From Zanthoxylum bungeanum (Eukaryota; Streptophyta; Magnoliopsida; Sapindales; Rutaceae): a stretch of DNA of 64,000 bases. Below are positions 57,212-64,000 of this stretch, piece after piece. The stretch is taken from contig SKCR01033652.1 in the NCBI GenBank assembly GCA_019454045.1, positions 62,001 to 126,000 of the forward strand, in the 5' to 3' direction. Numbering within the stretch: position 1 is the first letter of the stretch; each line of letters starts with the position of its first letter. The notes below the pieces were generated by a model. The model did no database searches. It was not told the DNA's origin and was given only the letters and a program-made list of their open reading frames with translations. A program made the position numbers and the translations under genes.

Positions 57212-58336
57212 TCAGCCAGACGCAACCACCAAATGGTTATGGTGGCTTAAAAGTAGTGAACCGGGTAATCTCATCTGTTTTCTTCTTTGGTATCCACCGG
57301 TTCTTATGACATGAAAAAGATAGCTTGGCAGGCTGTGGTGATTTATCCATAGATGGTCCCCCATGATATGTAGATTTCTCTCAATTGGAAATTCAGGACT
57401 GCACATTCGGCAAAATTGGCTCGGCTTTCTTTTTAATCTTCCAGGAATTATCTCTAAGTGAGAACTGGCCTTTCTTTTCCTCTTTTTACGACCCTTTGGG
57501 AGTGGTTTCGAGTTTAGCTGCAGAGAATTTTCCTTTATGCATGGCTGCATTATGCTCATAGGCTGTTGAAATACTGATTCACCCTGTCTGGTTTCAACTC
57601 CCTTTTCTATTGTATCTATCATGTGACAGTCTGCATCACCTTGAGAACTCGGCATGGCTCTGAAAACACTGAAGGTGATTTCTTCATATTGACCTCTCAT
57701 TATCAATTCACCTTTGTTCTCTTCTTCTGTTACTTTCCTCCTGAAATACCATTTCATTTTCTTTACTGCCTAAGTCCTGAGAGGTGTCTTTAAACTCTTT
57801 TCCGCTCCTACAGGTTATAATTTGACATTGCTCATTGGGGTTGACTTCAGTGTCACTCGGAAAATCCCATGTCTGTTGATTGGCCATGGAAGAAGCAAGC
57901 AACTCAATTTTTGCTTCTAAAGATTTCATATTTGCCTCTATATTGCCCATTCGTGTTTCGATATTATCCAGCATTGACTCATTCTTCTCAAACCTCTCTG
58001 AAGCTGTAGCTACAAACGTGATCATGAGGTCTTCTAAGGAAGGTTTCTGCTCAACTTTTGGATAATTGAAGCCATGAGGAGGTTGCAAAATGTTCTCCAT
58101 ATCAGCATATGAAAAATTCGGATGATAATAATTAGGCATATGACTGCCTCTACAGTTGTTGAAGTTCCAATTGTTCACATACTGTACTTGTTCAAATCCT
58201 GCTCCTCTGTTGGATAAAAACATTCCATTAGCAGAAACAGCTTCAATAGACGGTTGGCTCATTTGATTTGTCAATAATCTAGATGAGTCGTGAAGGACGA
58301 TACTTCAGCTATCAGTGCACTAACAGGATCTGCCAT
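57212..58336 (-). pseudogene. gag: Athila-like gag lacking its capsid core
   Basis: An ATG at 58334-58336 gives MADPVSALIAEVSSFTTH. After a shift the frame from 58274 reads LTNQMSQPSIEAVSANG, NYYHPNFSYADMEN, KPSLEDLMITFVATASERFE, a short coiled coil (IETRMGNIEANMKSLEAKIE), and FPSDTEVNPNEQCQIITCRS, the recognisable C-terminal Athila gag. A second segment (57212-57757) is Lys/Arg-rich (GRKKRKRKASSHLEIIPGRL) with CRMCSPEF and runs into the 3' region. The Retrotrans_gag core seen in the neighbouring Athila is absent, so start and C-terminus were joined by deletion. Confidence 0.75.
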
Positions 58337-58439
58337 TGGTTCTTTTCAAACTCACCTCGTAAGAAGAAAAATAAAACAAAAATAAAATCAAATCAAATCA
58401 AATAAAAAAAATAAATAACAAAAATAAAAATAAAACTTA

Positions 58440-58515
58440 AGACAAAATAAGGAAATAAAAAAATAATAATAAAATTAAAATTAAAATTAAAATTAAAATT
58501 AAAATAAAATTCTAA
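58440..58515. repeat. TTAAAA-type simple repeat
   Basis: Consecutive TTAAAA/AATAAAA units just after the primer site of the Athila-like element. Confidence 0.7.
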
Positions 58516-58566
58516 ATTAAAGCTAAAATTACTTGGTAGTAGTATTAATGTGAATTAAACAAACAA

Positions 58567-58584
58567 TCCCCGGCAACGGCGCCA
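58567..58584 (-). promoter_or_regulatory. Primer-binding site, Asp tRNA type
   Basis: Minus strand TGGCGCCGTTGCCGGGGA, identical to the site at 51784, placing the element in the Athila group by primer use. Confidence 0.93.
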
Positions 58585-58590
58585 AAAACT

Positions 58591-60256
58591 TGTTGTGATA
58601 TTTTATATCGTACCGCAAGTGTACGGTGTCAAGTTTTTTTAGTAAATATGAGTTAAGAGTGTCGAACCCACAGGGATTGCGTTAACTCGCACTAAGTACT
58701 ACAATTGATAATCCTAACTTTATTTAGAAAACAATTAATAAAGATTTTTTAAATAAATAAATATAAAAATAAAAATAATTATATAGGAGGAACTAATACG
58801 ATAGAGATTCTGGATCCTGATTTCACCTAGCTGTCTCCTATGTATTTTTCATGCCAATTAATCTTGTTCAGTTATATTATTTATAAGTCAAGATCCTAAA
58901 ATATTCACTCCCTCTCTCGAGTGCCGAGTGAAAATATTATCAACTATAGACTTCGATATCTCTATAAAAATCCAATAGTTAACAACTCATTACGATTTGT
59001 GATTCTATTTTAACGACTTCAAAGGACTACAGATTCTCTCGAACTCTATAAAATCCTAGGTTATATTCTCTAGATCTATTCAAAATCCCCTCTCTCGAGT
59101 GATAGATTCTAAACATTCATCATCTTCAATTGTGGCCAGCAATCAAGAAGCATTAAACTCAAAAGAATATAAATAATTAATAAAACTTCATTACAAAATT
59201 GATAAACAAAATACAAGGTTCAAGCATCAATTACATCATTCTCCAAAATTAAGGAGTAAATTCATGACAAAAGATAAAACAATAAATAATCAAGCCACGA
59301 ATTAATGGAAATCATTAGAGTCTTAGAAAGAAATAAGAAGATAAAACCCGAATTGAATCTCTTCCTCTCCGGATATTACAGCCTTTGTCTCCTCTTGTCG
59401 CTCTTCAATCCTCTCCTTGGATCTCTAAAAATATGTGTTCTGTGTTTTGTGTTCTGTATTAGCCTCCTCTTGAGTGTTGGATGTAATGTTATATTTATAG
59501 TTGAGTCTGTGAGTCTTTGGGTGGCATTAGGATTATTAAAACCCTAAAAAAGCAAATCCTCGAACGTGTAGGTTTTCTTCCGGATCATTGTGTAAGGGGC
59601 GCCGCGGCGCTGAATCGTCGGGAAAATGTATGGGAATTGTGCTTGCTTGAGGCGCCGCGGCTCTTGAATTGGCGCTGCTTTGTGTTGCGTTTGTAACCAA
59701 CAATTTGAAGCCTAATTGAATTAGTCCACGTGATGCTCTCTTCTCTTTTGGTCAAAAGTTGCAGCCCACTTGCATGTGCTTAAAACCTGCGGCCCCCTCT
59801 CTTTCTTTCCTTAATTGGTATTGCTTTCATAAATATGGCCCCACGTGTGCATTTTTGGTCAAATATAGTGGCTGCCTTTTCAATTTTGGACATTCTCATT
59901 TTAATTCTAGGCGCCGCAGCGCTAATCCTTGGGCTGCGCAGTTCCGGTGCCCATAATTGGATATATCTCCTCGAGTAGATGCAAATCGATATATATGGGT
60001 CTCATAATTCTTTCTAGATCAAAAGTTATAGTCTTCTTAAGTTCAGTGCGCAACTGATGCTGATTTTTGCTGCTTCTTGAGTCTGATTCTCCCAATAGGT
60101 CCCGAAACACGTGCAATTGTTCCCAGATCCATGTATTAATGCTCCTACAAATAAAACATGAAATAAAACTATAAAAGATATTTAATATCTCGAATTATAA
60201 CAAAATAATAAGCTGAGAATGCCATAATAAGTGGGTGGGTATAACCACACTTATCA
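58591..60256 (-). repeat. 5' LTR of the Athila-like element
   Basis: 1666 bp, the promoter-bearing copy. The same CpG palindromes (GGCGCCGCGGCGC near 59598) lie upstream of TATAAATAT (about 59490-59499) on the minus strand. Confidence 0.93.
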
Positions 60257-60365
60257 CTAAGCCCATGCACTCGATCATATCATGCGGGAATAAGCAACAT
60301 ACAGAATTTAAATGACGAGAAATAAATAAACCAAAGCAACACAAAACAAGAGAAGGTGCTGTTTG

Positions 60366-60471
60366 CTCAAGTGGTACGTGGAGTTGTGTCCCAAGTACAG
60401 ACCGCACTACCGTCCATTCGGATTCGGCTATGGAATTTACGTATGGGTTTCCATCCTATATACCACAAGAG
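60366..60471 (-). other. 105-bp cross-family module, copy 5
   Basis: Minus strand GAATGGACGGTAGTGCGG and CAACTCCACGTACCACTTGAG-like end. It occupies the same relative LTR position as the copy at 17247. Confidence 0.9.
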
Positions 60472-61806
60472 ACGACACTCTTCCATTCATCCAATACTCA
60501 CAACACACATCATACACATAACAAATGCCACAAATACAGAATATATAATCAAAATAAATGACCAGAAATTAAATGAGAATAAGTGTGAAAGATACCCTCA
60601 GGTCTAACCTTTTAAGCTGTCTCTCGGACTCGCGTTTCACGAAGATCGGAAGGGGGTAAAGCTCCGCAACTTTTCTGGTTCACTGGTTTGCCTCTTCCTT
60701 CGTTGTTCGGCCGCTCAAGCTACTGTTCCGGCTCTGTTTTACTGCTGCTCCCTTGTGGTTTTGCTTGCCGTTTCCTCTGTGTCCTCTGCTTACTGTTTGT
60801 GGACTGTTTTGATGTTCTTAATGGACTGTTCTGTGTGATTATTTCAAGGATCGTAAGTATATTTTATGTTACTGTTTCAATGGATTTTGGGGACTATTTT
60901 GGGAGTGATTTGGGCTGTTGTGTTTGTGTGATTTTCGGTGGTGATTAGGGGTTGTTGCCTGTGGTGGATTCGGTTATGGAGGAGATGGTTGGGGTTCTTT
61001 GTTCTCTTTTTGTGTATATGTCAAGTGTTTTTTTTCTTTTTCTAGGTGTGTATTAGAGAGAGTCTAGAGAAAAAAGTGGCTAGGTTAGTGCATGTTTATA
61101 TAGAAGAGAGCTAGGGGTTGCCCTTGTCCACAAGGAAAGGATTTTGGTATTCAATTAGGATTTCCAAGAAAGGCATACACAAGATTGAGGGGGGACAAAA
61201 ATATTTAAATTAGGAAGTTGTAATATTTAATTTGTGTTGGTTTAGGAATACAAATATTTTAGATTGGTAATTATCTTATTAGATTAGGAAGTCAAATATA
61301 TGATTGGCTTTAATTGGTTAGGATTGATTTTAATTAGGTGTATCTTCTTTTTAGTTTTAGTATATAATATATTTAATTTATTTATATTAGGCATGATTTT
61401 AGTTTAAGTTTGGTAAATGTTTTATTTAATTGGTAAATGGTTTAAATATTTTATTTAATGTTTAATGTTTAAATTAATATTTGTTTATTTAATTTGGGAT
61501 GTGTTTTATGGGCTTTGGGGGGCTAAATGGGCTGGAGTGCGAGGCTAGCAGCAAAACCAGAAACACCGGCTCCGTTCGAACGCCAATTAGAATGTGGCAC
61601 GAACGTCCGCAATCTGCATGAGGTTCGAACGAAGTAACGAACGCAGCACCAACGAAGACAGTGAACTTGTGGAATGAACTTGATGACGTACTTATCCTGA
61701 ATTTCCCCTTCCGACCTCCGTTTCCCGCAATATCCTTAGCTAAAAAGGTAGTGCCTCCAACTGAGACTCATCATCGGGTTTCACATGCGAAAATGCAATG
61801 CCTACA

Positions 61807-61820
61807 GTCGCCCCCACTTT
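61807..61820 (-). promoter_or_regulatory. Polypurine tract of the Tat element
   Basis: Minus strand AAGTGGGGGCGAC directly before the LTR start TGTAGGC. This shows that 52691-61806 is the 3' LTR. Confidence 0.8.
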
Positions 61821-61939
61821 GATGGGACTTGTGCAGTGTGTGACTTTGAACAATCCTATCAAAGTTATGCAATGCATTTTTACTTACCTGGCTTGGCTGC
61901 CGCCTCGAGTTGAGTTGGTACTGCAGCGGACCTCGATCC

Positions 61940-62405
61940 TGGGACGCGTCCCAATAATTGCAACTGACAACGGGGGCACCTCGACCCTGGGCACCTCGAC
62001 CCAACACCGCTGACTATAGGGACCTCGCCCTTGAATTGATGATGATGTAGTGGGCACCTCGACCCTGGCACACCTCGACCCTGAACTACAACTGACAACG
62101 GGGGCACCTCGACCCAACACCGCTGAATATAGGGACCTCGCTCTCGAACTGATAATGTAGTGGGCACATCGACCCTGGGCACCTCGACCCGGAACTACAA
62201 CTGACAACGGGGGCACCTCGACCCTGGGCACCTCGACCCAACACCGTTGACTATAGGGACCTCGCCCTCGAACTGATGATGTAGTGGGCACCTCGACCCT
62301 GGGCACCTCGACCCGGAACTACAACTGACAACGGGGGCACCTCGACCCTGGGCACCTCGACCCAACACCGCTGACTATAGGGACCTCGCCCTCGAACTGA
62401 TGATG
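61940..62405. repeat. Tandem array, about 113-124-bp units
   Basis: The anchor TGA(C/A)TATAGGGACCTCGC recurs at 62011, 62124, 62248 and 62372. Each unit contains several CACCTCGACCC sub-repeats and ACAACTGACAACGGGGGCAC. It lies between pol and the 3' LTR, as in the gag-only Tat-like element at 844. The open frames through it are repeat by-products. Confidence 0.92.
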
Positions 62406-62672
62406 TGTCTCCATACCTGGAGATGACATGATATGGGCCTCGCCCCCAAGCTGATATAGGCCTCGCCCTTTGGGACCCATCCCAAAAACTGAAATTGTGT
62501 TGACGTTGCTTGGCTCATTCCTGCCACTTTCTTCTTTCTTTGAACCTGCGAACACAAAACAGAAACAAACACAAAGAGAATGCAATGTTACGTGTATGCA
62601 TGAATGATTTTCCTATCCCGTTGGGTTAGATCTTTTGCCAATTCTCGTGGTGACTGCTTAGTCTTCTCTCCC

Positions 62673-63161
62673 TCAGGCAAAGTATTGCTTCAATCTGTCT
62701 ACGTTGATCGGCTCGGTGAATTCGTTTCCTTCCAAGTCTGATAGCTTCACTGCTCCATTTCCTATTACTTTCTGCACTATGTAAGGTCCTTCCCAGTTAG
62801 GTCTGAATTTTCCTCTCGGATCTGTAGTCGACGGCCTCGACTGCTTAAGTACCAAATCACCCTTTCTGATCTTGGTGGGGCGTACTTTCTTGTTGAATGC
62901 CCGGGCTAGTCTCTTCTGATACAACTGCATGTGATACAAAGACTTCGTTCTCTTCTCATCCAACAGTGCTAACTGATCAAACCTCTGTGCGGCCCATTCC
63001 TGTTCCGGTAACTCTGCTTCTACTAATACCCTCATAGACTGTATTTCCACTTCTACTGGCAATACTGCTTCCATTCCGTAGACCAAGGAGTAAGGTGTGG
63101 ACCCTGTTACTGTTCTTACTGATGTTATGTACCCCCACAAAGCATACGGTAATTTCTCGGC
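62673..63161 (-). pseudogene. pol: Tat integrase C-terminal region
   Basis: Contains GSTPYSLVYGMEAVLPVEVE, the linker LYHMQLYQKRLARAFNKKVR and the SH3-like C-terminal part WEGPYIVQKVIGNGAVKLSD, ending at 62673. It is in the same frame as the upstream core but separated by a TAG at 63162-63164. The codons around it read ENCRD, stop, AEKLPYAL, where Tat relatives have Trp, so TGG has become TAG. Confidence 0.9.
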
Positions 63162-63164
63162 CTA

Positions 63165-63701
63165 ATCTCTGCAATTCTCTGTCATCTTGGCTAAAATTAT
63201 CTTTATAGTCTTGTTGGCTACCTCAACTGCCCCATTTACCTGCGGTCTGTACGGTGATGACTTGTGGTGGCCTATCCCATACCTTTGTAACATTGCCTTC
63301 GTCTCTCCTTGAAACTGGACCCCATTGTCTGTCACTACATGATGCGGCATACCATACCGACAAATGAGGTTCCGAGCTATGAACTTTGCCATCTGTTTCG
63401 CTGTAACATTACGGAATGATTCGGCTTCCACCCACTTTGAGAAGTAATCTACTGCCACCACTATGAAGCGATGCCCATTTGATGCATTTGGTCGAATTTC
63501 CCCAATCATATCAATTCCCCATGTTGAGAAAGGCCACGACTCTGACAACCCGTGCAATTCTGTGTGCGGTAAGTGATTCAAATTACCATGTGCCTGACAG
63601 TGCTTTACCATCTTCGCGCAGTCTGTTTCCATGGTTGACCAATAAAAACCTTGTCTTACATCTTGCGGGACAGATTCAACCCGTTCATGTGCGGACCACA
63701 T
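63165..63701 (-). pseudogene. pol: Tat integrase catalytic core
   Basis: GIDMIGEIRPNASNGHRFIV supplies the first Asp, VTDNGVQFQGETKAML the second, and SSPYRPQVNGAVEVANKTIK the Glu of the D-D-E triad. Upstream GFYWSTMETDCAKMVKHCQ is the end of the HHCC zinc region. It integrates element cDNA. The upstream junction near 63690 is frameshifted and ends in a stop at 63162. Confidence 0.93.
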
Positions 63702-64000
63702 ACCCCGGCGTGTGTACCTCTTCCATTACATGTTGAGCTTCTTCCTTTCTTAAACACTTCAACTGAATACCGTTTGCCTGCCTCTTATACAATTCCCCTC
63801 TCAAAGTCACATACTGGGACGCTAACTTCTGAATGGCTATTCTGTCTTTTCTGCCCGCCCCTTCCGGGAATTCACTATGTTCCAGATACCTCTGAATGTC
63901 ATAATACCAAGGTTTACCGTCGTCAACCTCAACTTCCAGAATTCTTTCTATCTCATAAGCAGGTTTACTTGCTGTTGTCAGTACTAACGGTCTCATCACT
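63685..64000 (-). pseudogene. pol: Tat pol: RNase H/integrase junction
   Basis: Reads VEVDDGKPWYYDIQRYLEHS and LRGELYKRQANGIQLKCL, then EEAQHVMEEVHTPGY, the stretch between RNase H and the integrase zinc domain in Tat elements. It is cut by the window edge and frameshifted relative to the next segment near 63690. Reverse transcriptase should lie beyond 64000. Confidence 0.85.

Larger units (their letters stand above)
54238..60256 (-). mobile_element. Non-autonomous Athila-like element, gag-only
   Basis: Two near-identical LTRs (54238-55904 and 58591-60256, TGTTGTGATATT to CACTTATCA) with perfect TSD CTAAG (54233-54237 and 60257-60261). The Asp-type primer site at 58567-58584 reads on the minus strand, so the right LTR is 5'. 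The 2.7-kb interior carries only the C-terminal part of an Athila gag and no enzyme domains. The LTRs differ mainly by small indels, so it is the youngest layer of this nest. Confidence 0.95.
52691..61806 (-). repeat. 3' LTR of the Tat element, interrupted
   Basis: On the minus strand it begins TGTAGGCATTGC at 61806 and ends CCTGTTGTCTACA at 52691. Removing the nested element leaves about 3.1 kb, longer than the 2.2-2.4 kb solo LTRs. The extra length is internal duplication: three GCGCATGGGCTTAGT units (near 53880, 54058 and 60257) and two copies of the 105-bp module. TATA box CTATATAAAC on the minus strand at 61094-61103. Confidence 0.9.
52691..64000 (-). mobile_element. Tat-lineage Ty3/gypsy element, 3' half
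   Basis: Minus-strand order from the right edge: integrase-bearing pol (62673-64000), a tandem-repeat array, a polypurine tract (61807-61820), then the 3' LTR ending at 52691 inside Athila gag. Integrase with SSPYRPQVNGAVEVANKTIK and 3' tandem repeats fit the Tat lineage. The left target is GCATG (52686-52690); the partner lies beyond the window. The LTR family is the same as the solo LTRs at 16139 and 20636, so those are derivatives of this element type. Confidence 0.9.

Noticed and set aside
61880..62585. Open frames of up to 140 residues rich in GRGPYSQRCWVEVP
   Set aside because: They come from the 113-124-bp array next to the Tat 3' LTR; there is no conserved protein family and frames shift between units.

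Overview
This is a flowering-plant nuclear window, probably eudicot. It is AT-rich and built almost entirely of transposable elements nested in each other; I can support only one ordinary host gene. That gene is a small intronless auxin-responsive SAUR-type gene on the minus strand at 45683-46084. I recognised no tRNA, rRNA, CRISPR or prokaryotic features.

Layout, left to right: (1) 844-5213, a complete gag-only Tat-like LTR element (TSD TACTT) with an array of six 82-bp repeats. (2) 5600-5919, a short hAT-type element. (3) 6974-9220, a solo LTR (TSD TCATC). (4) 9307-10908, a decayed hAT transposon broken by an LTR fragment that runs to about 13.1 kb. (5) 13.65-14.16 kb, a TRIM-like remnant. 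(6) 15389-15899 and 15970-18854, two hAT-type non-autonomous elements, the second split by a solo Tat-type LTR (16139-18498). (7) 20380-32116, a nearly complete Ty1/copia element (TSD ATATG, minus strand). Its 3' LTR holds a solo Tat-type LTR (20636-22863) and a 330-bp hAT MITE (24013-24342). Both insertion sites are empty in the 5' LTR. (8) 34.4-38.4 kb, a gag-only SIRE-like copia element. (9) 41394-44247, a hAT transposon with a broken transposase. (10) The SAUR gene, with a long-arm inverted-repeat element on each side (45376-45617 and 46911-47358). (11) 48.07-64 kb, a four-level nest: a SIRE-family copia remnant holds an Athila element (5' LTR 49745-51770 plus gag), which holds a Tat element (3' LTR 52691-61806 and pol to the window edge), whose LTR holds a gag-only Athila-like element (54238-60256, TSD CTAAG).

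The coding parts are decayed gag/pol and transposase genes with frameshifts and single stops, several of them TGG to TGA or TAG. Three separate lineages (Tat, SIRE, Athila) are each present as gag-only derivatives, which must depend on enzymes made elsewhere.

The most unusual signals are two non-coding patterns that cross family boundaries. The first is a CpG-rich palindrome (GTTCGAAC, GTCGCGAC or GCGCCGCGGCGC types) a short way upstream of the TATA box in LTRs of unrelated families. The second is a module of about 105 bp with core GAATGGACGGTAGTG, present in Tat-type Ty3/gypsy LTRs, duplicated inside one of them, and present again in the 3' region of the SIRE-like Ty1/copia element. All boundaries, TSDs and alignments were read by eye, without database searches.
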